A stretch of 64,000 nt of DNA from JANPLN01 sp041736155 (GTDB taxonomy: Bacteria > Bdellovibrionota > Bdellovibrionia > Bdellovibrionales > JAGQZY01), in NCBI GenBank assembly GCA_041736155.1, contig JBGSUL010000032.1, positions 62,001-126,000 of the forward strand, read 5' to 3'. Positions 8,200 through 16,840 of this stretch are shown here, piece by piece; the first letter of the stretch is position 1; every line of letters begins with the position of its first letter. A program made the position numbers and the translations under genes. The notes under the pieces were generated by a model. That model had not been told where the DNA came from and made no database searches. It worked only from the letters and a program-made list of their open reading frames with translations.

Positions 8200-10668
8200 A
8201 TGAGTGACGTAAAAACACCTCCGAGCAATGTAACTCGAGTCGATATCAACCAAGAAATGAAAGAGGCGTACCTCCAATATTCGATGAGCGTCATCGTGGG
8301 GCGAGCCCTTCCGGATGTGCGTGACGGTCTTAAGCCCGTGCATCGACGCGTGCTTTTTGCGATGCATGAGCTGAGCAATACACACGATAAGCCTTACAAA
8401 AAATCGGCGCGTGTTGTCGGTGATGTTATCGGTAAATACCATCCGCACGGCGACGTGGCGGCATATGACACCATGGTGAGAATGGCGCAGGAGTTTTCTT
8501 TGCGTTATCCTTTGATCGATGGTCAAGGAAACTTTGGTTCCATCGATGGAGATAGCCCAGCTGCTCAACGTTATACCGAAGTACGTATGACTCAATTGGC
8601 GGAAGAACTCCTTGCCGATATCGAAAAAGAAACAGTTCCGTTTGTTCCCAACTACGATGACTCATTAATGATTCCTGCCATATTACCGGCAAAATTTCCT
8701 AACCTTCTCGTTAACGGAAGTTCAGGAATCGCTGTTGGTATGGCGACAAACATTCCCCCACACAATTTAGGCGAAGTGATCGATGGTTGTGTCGCGTTGA
8801 TTGATAATCCACAAATCACGGATGATGAGATCATTGAATATATCCCTGGTCCTGATTTTCCAACTCACGGTGTGATTGCCGGAAAAAATGGAATTATCTC
8901 TGCTTACAAAAAAGGTCATGGGATTATCACGATCAAAGCTGTCGCTGAGATTGTGAGCGTCAAAGATCGTGAAGAAATCATTGTTTCTGAAATTCCTTAC
9001 CAAGTGAACAAAGCCAAGCTCATTGAGAGTATTGCCGATTTAGTGAGAGACAAAAAGATAGAAGGCATTAGCGACATTCGCGATGAATCTTCGCGCGAAG
9101 GCATGCGTATCGTTATCAACATTAAGCGTAACGAAAATGCGAGCGTGATTCTCAACCGCCTCTATAAATACACACAAATGCAAGTGAGCTTTGGTATCCG
9201 TATGTTGGCATTGGATGCCCGCCTCCAACCGCACATGTTTACTTTAAAAGAAGCGCTTGAGGCTTTTGTTGCCCATCGAAAAGATGTGGTAATTAAACGC
9301 TGTATTTTTGATTTGAAAAAATCAGAAGCCCGCGCGCATATTTTGGAAGGTCTAAAAAAAGCCATCGATCAAATCGATGCTGTTGTGGCGACGATTCGTG
9401 CTTCGAAAGAAACAGCGATCGCCAAAACGGCTTTAATGACAAAATTTGAATTTTCCGAAAAACAAGCGCAAGCGATATTAGAAATGCGCCTCTCGCGTTT
9501 AACAGGTCTTGAAATCCAGAAGATCGTCGAAGAGCTGAATGAGTTGATGAAGCTCATCGCTTGGCTCAAAGATGTTTTGGGAGACGAGAAAAAAGTTTTC
9601 CAAATAATTAAAGACGAGCTCGTCGAGATCAAAGCTAAATTTAACAATCCTCGCCGAACTCAAATTGAGAGTGATGGCCAAGAAATCGAAGATGAAGATT
9701 TGATCGCACAAGAAAAGATGGTGATTAACATCACCAACTCGGGAACGATCAAGAGAATCCCGATTGATCAATACAAGACTCAGCGTCGCGGTGGTAAAGG
9801 TGTTAAAGGGGCTGATACCAAAGAAGAAGACTTTGTAACAGACCTGTTTGTGGCGAATACAAAAACCACACTTCTCGTTTTCACCAGCAACGGCAAGGTT
9901 TATTGGACCAAGGTTTACAAGTTGCCGTTGGGCACTCGCACTTCGAAAGGCAAATCCATCAACAACGTGGTGGAAATTGGCGCCAACGAAACAGTGCGTG
10001 CCGTTCTGCCCATAGAAGAATTTAAAGAAAATCGTTACGTCGTGATGTTGACCAAAAAAGGCACGATCAAGAAAACACCTCTCAGCGCGTTCTCGAATCC
10101 ACGGCCATCGGGTATCATTGCACTGACGATCGACCTTGAAGATGATTTGTTGGCAGCGAAAATCAGTGAAGGTAACAACGACATCTTTATTTGTACTAAA
10201 GAAGGTATGTCGATCCGTTTTGACGAAAGCGATGTGCGACCCATGGGACGTACAGCACGTGGCGTTAGAGGGATCACTCTCTCCAAGGATGATTCGGTGG
10301 TGGGCTGTGAAGTCTTTAATAAAGAGGGCCAAGCTAACATTTTGATTGTGACGGCCGGTGGATACGGAAAACGTACACAACTGGATGAGTATCGCGAACA
10401 AAGTCGTGGTGGTGTAGGTGTTATTACGCAAAAAACCACAGACAAAATTGGCCTTGTTGTTACATGTCGCAGTGTTCTTGATACCGATGACATTGTGGTG
10501 ACAACAGATCAAGGACAGACGATTCGCATGCCATGCGCAGGCATCTCGGTGTTGGGACGAAACACACAAGGTGTGCGTTTGATCAGTCTCAAAGAAGAGG
10601 AATATGTCACGAGCACAGCTGTCGTGAGTGGTGCAGATAATGAAGAAACCGCAAGTATGGATCAGTAA
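8200..10668 (+). CDS. gyrA: DNA gyrase subunit A
   Basis: An 822-residue type IIA topoisomerase subunit. The cleavage domain has the active-site tyrosine in AAQRYTEVRM (about Y125). The C-terminal beta-pinwheel carries a GyrA box, QRRGGKG, which marks gyrase rather than topoisomerase IV. Repeats such as GGYGKRTQLDEYREQSRGG follow. It partners GyrB, 11 nt upstream. A lipoprotein gene starts within its last 29 bases, so transcription probably continues toward the ATP synthase genes. Confidence 0.98.
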   Translation: MSDVKTPPSNVTRVDINQEMKEAYLQYSMSVIVGRALPDVRDGLKPVHRRVLFAMHELSNTHDKPYKKSARVVGDVIGKYHPHGDVAAYDTMVRMAQEFSLRYPLIDGQGNFGSIDGDSPAAQRYTEVRMTQLAEELLADIEKETVPFVPNYDDSLMIPAILPAKFPNLLVNGSSGIAVGMATNIPPHNLGEVIDGCVALIDNPQITDDEIIEYIPGPDFPTHGVIAGKNGIISAYKKGHGIITIKAVAEIVSVKDREEIIVSEIPYQVNKAKLIESIADLVRDKKIEGISDIRDESSREGMRIVINIKRNENASVILNRLYKYTQMQVSFGIRMLALDARLQPHMFTLKEALEAFVAHRKDVVIKRCIFDLKKSEARAHILEGLKKAIDQIDAVVATIRASKETAIAKTALMTKFEFSEKQAQAILEMRLSRLTGLEIQKIVEELNELMKLIAWLKDVLGDEKKVFQIIKDELVEIKAKFNNPRRTQIESDGQEIEDEDLIAQEKMVINITNSGTIKRIPIDQYKTQRRGGKGVKGADTKEEDFVTDLFVANTKTTLLVFTSNGKVYWTKVYKLPLGTRTSKGKSINNVVEIGANETVRAVLPIEEFKENRYVVMLTKKGTIKKTPLSAFSNPRPSGIIALTIDLEDDLLAAKISEGNNDIFICTKEGMSIRFDESDVRPMGRTARGVRGITLSKDDSVVGCEVFNKEGQANILIVTAGGYGKRTQLDEYREQSRGGVGVITQKTTDKIGLVVTCRSVLDTDDIVVTTDQGQTIRMPCAGISVLGRNTQGVRLISLKEEEYVTSTAVVSGADNEETASMDQ

Positions 10669-11455
10669 ACCGCTCATCGGTTTACTGTGTTTTTTATTTT
10701 TTATGAGCGGCTGTTTTAGCCGCTCATTTCAAGAAGATTTCGATCGCGCGCAGACACTTGCTAAAGAAGAAAAATTTGCTGAGGCGCTCACTCTTTATGA
10801 AAAGGTCTTTCTGAACAGCTCTGATGAAACATTGGTTTACGCCAGTGCCAAGTCAGCCGCCGAAATTTACGAACTTAATATCAAAAATTTTGCTCGCTCT
10901 GTGCACTATCTCAAGTTTGTCATCGCAAACTCTAGCAACTTTGCAGATTCTTATGAAAGCTTGCAAAAAAAAGCATTTTTGGAGCACCGATTTTTATATC
11001 ACTTTGAGGAAGCCATCCAGTCCTATCAACGGTTATTAAGTTATGCGGATGTGCCTATTGAAAAAAGTGCGGAGATTCGTCTTTCTATAGCTAAATGTTA
11101 TTATGCGATTCATGACTATGCCTCCGCGCGCACAGAACTCAAAGCCTTGATGAGCCCTACCCAGGTGGAGGAAATTCGTTTCAAAGCCAAAATTTTGGAG
11201 GCCTCCATCTACCAAACAGAAAATAATTTGGAAGAAGCGATCAAATCGTATCAAGATGCTCTGACCATTAACATCAATGAAAAAGAAAAAAAAGAAGCCC
11301 TGATCAGTTTGGCGCTTTGTTATGAGCAAAAAGAAGCTTATAAAAATGCCTTGGAAACGATGCAAAAGATCCCCAACCAAGACGAGTTTTTAAAATTGAA
11401 AGTCGCGCAGCTGGAAAGACTCGTGCAGTTTCAAGGACGGAGGCTACAGCGATGA
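10640..11455 (+). CDS. TPR-containing lipoprotein
   Basis: A protein of about 271 residues with an N-terminal signal (ISKPLIGLLCFLFFMSGC) ending in a lipobox Cys, so probably a lipoprotein. The mature part is helical, with tetratricopeptide-like units such as FAEALTLYEKVFLN and LEEAIKSYQDALTININ. ATG 10640 is preferred to the GTG pair at 10628 and 10631 because it starts directly at the basic end of the signal peptide. It overlaps gyrA by 29 nt and atpZ by 4 nt. No specific function is recognisable. TPR lipoproteins often act as envelope scaffolds. Confidence 0.85.
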   Translation: MKKPQVWISKPLIGLLCFLFFMSGCFSRSFQEDFDRAQTLAKEEKFAEALTLYEKVFLNSSDETLVYASAKSAAEIYELNIKNFARSVHYLKFVIANSSNFADSYESLQKKAFLEHRFLYHFEEAIQSYQRLLSYADVPIEKSAEIRLSIAKCYYAIHDYASARTELKALMSPTQVEEIRFKAKILEASIYQTENNLEEAIKSYQDALTININEKEKKEALISLALCYEQKEAYKNALETMQKIPNQDEFLKLKVAQLERLVQFQGRRLQR

Positions 11456-11667
11456 GCCAATCTAAAAACAAAAAAGCCATAGCGGTGGCATTTGCTTTGG
11501 GTTTTGAATTGATTGGTCTGGTGCTTGTCGGCATTTTTGCCGGTGAATACATCGAAAAATCTGCTAACAATGGCTTTTCTAGTAACAAAGGAGCCTTAGT
11601 CGGCTGTGCCCTCGCCTTTACCCTGTGGTTCTGGCGCCTCATGAAAACCAGAAAGCATATGCTTTGA
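11452..11667 (+). CDS. AtpZ/AtpI-family small membrane protein
   Basis: A 71-residue protein with two predicted membrane helices (about residues 9-30 and 46-64) joined by a short loop with Glu/Lys and Asn. This is the layout of the small AtpZ-like proteins encoded ahead of ATP synthase operons and thought to help F0 assembly or ion supply. Its ATG overlaps the stop of the preceding lipoprotein gene (ATGA), so the two are probably translationally coupled. The next gene begins at its stop codon. Confidence 0.75.
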   Translation: MSQSKNKKAIAVAFALGFELIGLVLVGIFAGEYIEKSANNGFSSNKGALVGCALAFTLWFWRLMKTRKHML

Positions 11668-12053
11668 TAGAAGTCCCACTCAAAGGCAGCATAAAGAAAC
11701 TTTTGGCCGCCATGGGGCTCGCTTTCCTCGTTTTGGCCCTGCATTTAGTTGTTTTTGGTGAATACTGCGACGCAACAAGCGTTTTAGTGGGTGCTGTTTT
11801 CCTCGCTACGAACCTTTTTTTTTACGCAATAGTTTCTGCCGCGATTCTGGTCAAAAAAAATATTGCCTGGGTGGGACCTGTGATTGTAATAAAGTACCTG
11901 TTTTTAATAGTTTCAGTGTATTTGGTCTGGGCCTACTTTCACAGCCTATGGGTTGTGACAGGGATGTTTGCAGAACTCCTCTTGGTCATCGTTTTTTATT
12001 TGATGATTCAAAAGTGGCAATTGAGAAGGGACAAAATAAATGGCGCATTTTAA
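11664..12053 (+). CDS. ATP synthase subunit I (AtpI)-like membrane protein
   Basis: About 129 residues with four membrane segments, the usual AtpI plan. AtpI proteins help assemble the subunit c ring. I chose TTG 11664, which overlaps the preceding stop codon (TTGA). An in-frame GTG at 11625 would add 13 polar residues overlapping the upstream gene. Neither has a strong Shine-Dalgarno. The gene overlaps atpB by 14 nt. The family call rests on topology and position more than on sequence motifs. Confidence 0.75.
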   Translation: MIEVPLKGSIKKLLAAMGLAFLVLALHLVVFGEYCDATSVLVGAVFLATNLFFYAIVSAAILVKKNIAWVGPVIVIKYLFLIVSVYLVWAYFHSLWVVTGMFAELLLVIVFYLMIQKWQLRRDKINGAF

Positions 12054-12729
12054 TTGGCTTCAGTATTTAAGCGCGACGGATCACCACTACACTCACGTGC
12101 TGACAGCAGCAACGATTACCGGTTTTATTTTGTTACTTGGTGTTGTGGCACGCGTACAGCTGGGTTCGGGAGAAGTTGCTGTTGTACCTGCAGGACGTTT
12201 TTCTATTCGCGGCTTTTTTGAAATGATCACGGAAGGAACTTACGGCGTTGCTCAACAAGTCATTGGTGATGATGGCGCACGCTATGTTCCTTTGGCCGCA
12301 TCGATATTCACTTTTGTATTGATTAACAATTTAGTGGGTATGCTGCCAGGAATGACACCCGCAACAGACAATCTTAATACGTCATTTGCCATTGGTGTTT
12401 TTTCTTTTATTTACTACAACTACATTGGTTTAAAGTACGATGGTTATAAATATATTTTGCACTTTGCTGGTCCTATATGGTGGCTGGCATGGTTGATTTT
12501 ACCCATTGAGCTTATCTCGCATGCATTTCGTCCACTGACGTTGGGACTTCGTCTTGCTGGAAACATCACGGCGGATCATACCGTTGTCGGAGTTTTCCAC
12601 GAACTTTTCCCGATTGGTCTACCCGTTCCTTTTTATGCAATGGGGCTTATTGTTAGTTTAATTCAAGCATTTGTATTCGCCTTATTGACTCTCGTATACG
12701 TTATGTTAGCTAAGGCGCATGATCATTAA
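12040..12729 (+). CDS. atpB: ATP synthase F0 subunit a
   Basis: A 229-residue polytopic protein with the subunit a hallmark LGLRLAGNITADH, in which the Arg works against the c-ring carboxylate during ion translocation. The segment LVGMLPGMTPATDNLN is also typical. It overlaps the atpI-like gene and is followed 38 nt later by atpE. No b, delta, alpha, gamma, beta or epsilon genes follow, so the F1/stator genes must lie elsewhere in the genome. Confidence 0.97.
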   Translation: MAHFNWLQYLSATDHHYTHVLTAATITGFILLLGVVARVQLGSGEVAVVPAGRFSIRGFFEMITEGTYGVAQQVIGDDGARYVPLAASIFTFVLINNLVGMLPGMTPATDNLNTSFAIGVFSFIYYNYIGLKYDGYKYILHFAGPIWWLAWLILPIELISHAFRPLTLGLRLAGNITADHTVVGVFHELFPIGLPVPFYAMGLIVSLIQAFVFALLTLVYVMLAKAHDH

Positions 12730-12767
12730 TTTATAATTTAAAGCAGTTCTAAAGAAGGGAGCTCGAG

Positions 12768-13130
12768 ATGATTAATATGAAAAAAACAGCGGTGGTTCTA
12801 GGAGCCTTATTTGCAACATTGCCAGCTTTTGCAGAAGAAGTTGCAGCAGCAGCAATGAAAGGTGGAGACCTTACATTTGTAGGTTTAGCCGCTTTGGGTG
12901 CAGGTATTGCGATTGGTTTGGCAGCATTTGGTGCAGCTAGTGGCCAAGGTAAAGCCGCCGCTTCCGCTCTTGAAGGTATCGCAAGAAATCCATCAGCTGG
13001 CGAGAAGATGTTTCTTCCCCTTATTTTGAGCTTAGTGTTCATGGAAGCCCTCGGGATTTTGGCGTTCCTGATTGCGAATTCGCTTAACGGGAATATCAGC
13101 AGCGTACTTAGCAAAGTATTTGGCGCCTAA
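12768..13130 (+). CDS. atpE: ATP synthase F0 subunit c, with signal-peptide-like N terminus
   Basis: A 120-residue protein. After MKKTAVVLGALFATLPAFAEE, which looks like a cleavable signal peptide, comes a c-subunit hairpin: helix 1 (GAGIAIGLAAFGAASGQGKA), loop IARNPSA, and helix 2 with the ion-binding Glu93 (LVFMEALGILAF). Gln60 aligns with Gln32 of the Na+-type Ilyobacter c subunit, but the Ser after the Glu is replaced by Ala94, which favours proton use (inference). GGGAG lies 6 nt before ATG 12768. A terminator follows. Confidence 0.95.
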   Translation: MINMKKTAVVLGALFATLPAFAEEVAAAAMKGGDLTFVGLAALGAGIAIGLAAFGAASGQGKAAASALEGIARNPSAGEKMFLPLILSLVFMEALGILAFLIANSLNGNISSVLSKVFGA

Positions 13131-13143
13131 TTAGGTGTTTTTG

Positions 13144-13194
13144 AGAGAGTGAAAGGCGATCGTCCCAGACCATCGTCTTAGCACTCTCTTTATC
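13144..13194 (+). terminator. Rho-independent terminator after atpE
   Basis: Outer stem AGAGAGTG (13144-13151) with CACTCTCT (13182-13189), an inner stem GGCGAT/ATCGTC with one G-U pair, then TTTATCTTGTCT. It would end the gyrA-atpE transcription unit. Confidence 0.65.
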
Positions 13195-13272
13195 TTGTCT
13201 CACCCTAAGACAAATTGTGATTTAAAAAGAGACGCCACTAAGGTTTTTACCTGTGACTCCGATAAGATACCT

Positions 13273-15036
13273 ATGAGTCAGGCAAAAACTTACACGTTGA
13301 TTTTTCTCTACGACAAGATGGCTTTATCACTTCCTGTGGCGCAAACGCTAAAGGAAAAAAATATAGAAGTTCATGTGGCGCAAAATGCTGGTGAACTCAT
13401 CCAACTTATTGCTTCTAAAAATGTCGACATGGTTGGTTTGAGCGCGAATCATGCGAGCTCAAGAAGTCTTATCCAAGTTTTACGAGAAAAAACGCACGTC
13501 AAGATTCTCGCTTTTGGCGAAGATAAAATGCCATCCACCGCTCAGCGGATTGATAAAATGGATGCCGATTTTAAAATTCTTGGTGTGGCCACAGCTTATA
13601 ACATTTGGATGAAAATCGCTCCTTCGGTTAAAGCGAAGATGAAGGAACATGAAAATAACGGGAACGTGCTTTATAGTGGTGGTTCCAGTACACAACAAAA
13701 AAGTCACCAAGCCATAATTGTTAAGAATAGCAAAGGGGCTGCAGAAAAAGAAAAAGCCGATAGTGGCGCTAACATTATTTCTTCAGGGAAAAAGAAAAAA
13801 GATAAAAATAAACGCAAGAATGCAGAGCCAGCGATGGATGACACGTTTGAGCAAGGGGATTCGCCAGCTCAAGGAAACGATGTCATGTTCTTTAAAAAAG
13901 ACGCCCCAGTATCGAAAGAATCAAAGAGAAAAGATAAATCCGATGGTCTCAGTAAAAAAAGTTCTTTAGGAAAAAATAATAAGAAAACACAAAAAGATAT
14001 CGACGCTGAATTTGATTCCATGGAAAGCATGGTCAGTCCCAATCTCAGCATGAAAAAAGCCCCAACAAATGATGATGTGGAAGTAGATATAGAAAGTGCA
14101 CAAGCGAATACGGGTGGTGGCAAGATGGAACAAGAAGTTCCCGATGAGCTCGATGGCTCAATCATACAAGTTGGATTAGATAAAAACCCAGATGCTGGAA
14201 TCGGTAGCGTAGATAATCTAGGTGCTGAGAGCAAAGTGGGTAAACTTCTAAAATTTGATAAGAAAAATAAGAAAAAATTAAAGGGCAAAGCCAATAAAGA
14301 AAAAGAATCTGAAGAAGAAGTGACGGCTCAAGCAGCGGACGAGGTTGCAGAAGAGATTCCCCAGGAGCCTCTCGAAAATATCATTCAGAAAGCGGCGCTG
14401 AGTGCTTATGTTAGCGTCGAACCAGGAAAAGAAAATTTTGGATCCATTAACAAGATGACAGTGATCCCTGTCGATAGAGATGTGGACAGAGGGTTTATCA
14501 TCTTCTGTACGAATGACAATCAGTTCCTATCGACGATTGCTGCATCCATGGATACTTTTAAAAATTCTTTGCAAGAAACCCTCGCTGAGCAAGGCATGGT
14601 TGTCGTTGGTGAGAGCTACAATATTGAAACTGAAGAAGTAGAGATACTGAATTGGGTTTTAGAAAAAAGCCAGTTTCATTACATGTTTGAAGACGCAAAG
14701 TCGCAAAAACAAATCATGATCTGTTTTTTGCCGAAGGAAAATATTTATCCAGACACGAATAAATCGACAGAACTAAATATGCTCAAAGTCGAGCTGGATG
14801 TAATTCCTCCAGCGACACCTCTTAATTTTAATGTCTTTATTTATTTAGCGCGCAACAACCGTGTGGTTCCCTATATTCGTCGTGGTGGAAAATTTACCGA
14901 CGAACAAATGGCAAGATTGGGAGATCACGGTGTAGATTCGGTCTATATAAACGAAGAAGATCGTAAAGCGCTTTACTCATTTTTTATTTCTCAAACCATT
15001 GGACAAGACCTTCGTCCAATTAAAAAAGCCGCTTAA
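13273..15036 (+). CDS. CheY-like N-domain / charged linker / C-terminal domain protein
   Basis: 587 residues, of unknown function. The N-terminal part (about 1-120) looks like a receiver-type alpha/beta fold: TLIFLYDKM, then VDMVGLSANH and VKILAFGED strands. A canonical phospho-acceptor Asp is not obvious. Residues about 150-380 are a Lys/Glu/Asp/Asn-rich low-complexity linker. The C-terminal end (about 520-587) resembles the small domain found before HD-GYP domains in Bdellovibrio-type proteins (FNVFIYLARNNRVVPYIRR, then GVDSVYINEEDR), but no HD-GYP domain follows. ATG 13273 is chosen over a TTG at 13195, which lies in the terminator region. A cytoplasmic signalling role is only a guess. Confidence 0.7.
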   Translation: MSQAKTYTLIFLYDKMALSLPVAQTLKEKNIEVHVAQNAGELIQLIASKNVDMVGLSANHASSRSLIQVLREKTHVKILAFGEDKMPSTAQRIDKMDADFKILGVATAYNIWMKIAPSVKAKMKEHENNGNVLYSGGSSTQQKSHQAIIVKNSKGAAEKEKADSGANIISSGKKKKDKNKRKNAEPAMDDTFEQGDSPAQGNDVMFFKKDAPVSKESKRKDKSDGLSKKSSLGKNNKKTQKDIDAEFDSMESMVSPNLSMKKAPTNDDVEVDIESAQANTGGGKMEQEVPDELDGSIIQVGLDKNPDAGIGSVDNLGAESKVGKLLKFDKKNKKKLKGKANKEKESEEEVTAQAADEVAEEIPQEPLENIIQKAALSAYVSVEPGKENFGSINKMTVIPVDRDVDRGFIIFCTNDNQFLSTIAASMDTFKNSLQETLAEQGMVVVGESYNIETEEVEILNWVLEKSQFHYMFEDAKSQKQIMICFLPKENIYPDTNKSTELNMLKVELDVIPPATPLNFNVFIYLARNNRVVPYIRRGGKFTDEQMARLGDHGVDSVYINEEDRKALYSFFISQTIGQDLRPIKKAA

Positions 15037-15183
15037 AATCGTAATAAAGATCTGAATCCTCGACAGATTTTCCAAAACAGTCTTGAGCAGACTATAGTCC
15101 TAACAAACCATATCAAACAAAAGACCTTGGTCTTTGGCGCAACTGATTATAAAATTTTTTGAGTAGCTATTAATTTATCTAAT

Positions 15184-15208
15184 GAAGTCAAGAATGAATC
15201 ATGACTTC
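15184..15208. promoter_or_regulatory. Inverted repeat upstream of the subtilase gene
   Basis: GAAGTCA (15184-15190) and TGACTTC (15202-15208), separated by 11 nt, just upstream of the subtilase ribosome-binding site (AAAGGACGG). Spacing and position would suit an operator or a leader hairpin. No promoter boxes are convincing in 15037-15231, where I see no gene. Confidence 0.35.
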
Positions 15209-15231
15209 CTATAGAACCAAAGGACGGTCAA

Positions 15232-16839
15232 ATGAAAAAAACATTACTAATTTCCACTCTCCTTACAGCCAGCTTCGCGATGGCAAATCACGCGATTGCA
15301 AGCCAAGAATATCTTATCAAAATGAATGCGAAGACATCAGTGCAACAGCTTGAAGAGATGTACGGCGCCAACAATGTTTCCGATCTCCACTTCAACAACT
15401 GGGTGAAAGTCACCGTGGGATCAGCACGCGCTTTAGAAGCTCTTGGTGGAAAAGCAGAACATGTAGAAAAAAATAAAACATTCACAATTCAACTTCACAG
15501 ACCCACACGAGATGATGGTGGTGGCTTTATCGGTGGCGCGAGTGGCGGTGGTTTTATTGGCGGCGACGACAGCAGTGGTGGCGGCGGATTTATCGGCGGT
15601 GGCGGAAGCAACGGCGGTGGATCAAGTAGTGGTGGCTTCATTGGTGGTGATGATAGCAGTGGTGGCGGCGGATTCATCGGTGGAGGCGGAAGCAGCGGAG
15701 GATCCAGCAGTGGTGGTTTTATCGGCGGTGGAAGCACAAGTGGTGGTGGCAGCAGCGGTGGATCAAGTAGTGGTGGCTCTGTCAGCGGTGGAAGCACGAG
15801 CACGGGAGCCAGTGGCGATCCTTCCTTCCCAACCAATATCGTTCCTGGTACAGGCCCGGATGCAGAATTCTCTAAACAATGGGGAATGGCAGATATCGGC
15901 GTGCAAGATGCTTGGCAAAGTTCTGGAACGAAAGGATCTGCAGACATGATCGTTGCCGTGATTGATTCCGGTGTTGATTATACTCATCAAGATCTTGTTG
16001 AGAATATGTGGAGAAATCCAGGTGAAAGTGGAAACGGCAAAGAAACCAACGGCGTTGATGATGATGGAAATGGTTTTATTGATGATGTTGTTGGTTGGGA
16101 TTTTGCCGCTAGCGATAACAAGCCGTACGATATCACCGGTGGTTACATGGGGAACCCAGGGCATGGAACACATTGTGCCGGTAACGTTGCGGCTCGCTCT
16201 GACAATGGAGTGGGTACGGTCGGCGTTGCGCCTCATGTAAAAATCATGGCAATGCGTTTTATCACAGAAAAAGGATCGGGATCTACAGATGGAGCTGTGC
16301 AAGCGATCAAGTATGCCGTGGATAATGGCGCGAAAGTTCTTTCTAACTCTTGGGGTTCAGAAGGTGACGATGGTGGTGACGAGAGCAAAGCTCTCCAAGA
16401 AGCGATCCAATATGCAAAAGATCACGATGTACTATTTGTTGCAGCTGCCGGAAATAGTTCTTACAACAACGATCTCCCTGCAAAAATGGCTGTTCCCGCA
16501 AGTTACACACATGACAACATCATCAGTGTTGCGGCCATTGACCGAAATAACAAGTTAGCATCGTTCTCGAGCTATGGTTTAACCACGGTCGATATCGGAG
16601 CACCAGGTGTGGATGTGTATTCTTCTATTCCTAAAAATAAATACATGAATATGCCAGGAACATCGATGGCATGTCCTCATGTGGCAGGAGCCGCAGCTCT
16701 TTACTGGTCACATAATCCCCATGCGACCATGATGGATGTGAAAGCCGCCATCCTTAAATCAGCTGTGGCTATCCCCGCACTGCAAGGAAAAACAGTAACG
16801 GGCGCTAAGCTCAATGTTAAAAATTTAATGGCTCAGTAG
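15232..16839 (+). CDS. Secreted subtilisin-family (S8) serine protease with GFIGG repeat linker
   Basis: 535 residues. A signal peptide (MKKTLLISTLLTASFAMA) leads to a propeptide (about 24-90). A Gly/Ser-rich repeat region (about 96-195) follows with six GFIGG motifs. The S8 domain has Asp245 (VIDSGVDYTHQD), His311 (GHGTHCAGN), oxyanion Asn408 (AAAGNSS) and Ser478 (GTSMACPHVAG). It should be an exported endopeptidase, cleaved to release the propeptide. The repeat between propeptide and catalytic domain is unusual. A role in degrading prey proteins is plausible in a predator but not shown. It converges with uvrA, with stop codons nearly touching. Confidence 0.93.
   Translation: MKKTLLISTLLTASFAMANHAIASQEYLIKMNAKTSVQQLEEMYGANNVSDLHFNNWVKVTVGSARALEALGGKAEHVEKNKTFTIQLHRPTRDDGGGFIGGASGGGFIGGDDSSGGGGFIGGGGSNGGGSSSGGFIGGDDSSGGGGFIGGGGSSGGSSSGGFIGGGSTSGGGSSGGSSSGGSVSGGSTSTGASGDPSFPTNIVPGTGPDAEFSKQWGMADIGVQDAWQSSGTKGSADMIVAVIDSGVDYTHQDLVENMWRNPGESGNGKETNGVDDDGNGFIDDVVGWDFAASDNKPYDITGGYMGNPGHGTHCAGNVAARSDNGVGTVGVAPHVKIMAMRFITEKGSGSTDGAVQAIKYAVDNGAKVLSNSWGSEGDDGGDESKALQEAIQYAKDHDVLFVAAAGNSSYNNDLPAKMAVPASYTHDNIISVAAIDRNNKLASFSSYGLTTVDIGAPGVDVYSSIPKNKYMNMPGTSMACPHVAGAAALYWSHNPHATMMDVKAAILKSAVAIPALQGKTVTGAKLNVKNLMAQ
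15517..15814 (+). repeat. Imperfect Gly/Ser repeat coding region in the subtilase
   Basis: About 300 bp of GGT/GGC/AGC-rich DNA encoding six GFIGG units separated by Gly/Ser runs and two DDSSGGG blocks. The larger unit GGFIGGDDSSGGGGFIGGGG occurs twice (about residues 105-124 and 134-153, with a small difference at the front). The array is prone to length change by slippage or recombination. Confidence 0.8.
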
Positions 16840-16840
16840 T

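Noticed and set aside
9499..10677. Long open frame antisense to gyrA (392 codons)
   Set aside because: Fully overlaps gyrA on the opposite strand, Cys/His/Asn/Thr-rich translation with no family resemblance; a codon-bias shadow.
15495..15947. Proline-rich ORF antisense to the subtilase repeat
   Set aside because: Mirror of Gly/Ser codons (GGN read backwards gives Pro); no start context.
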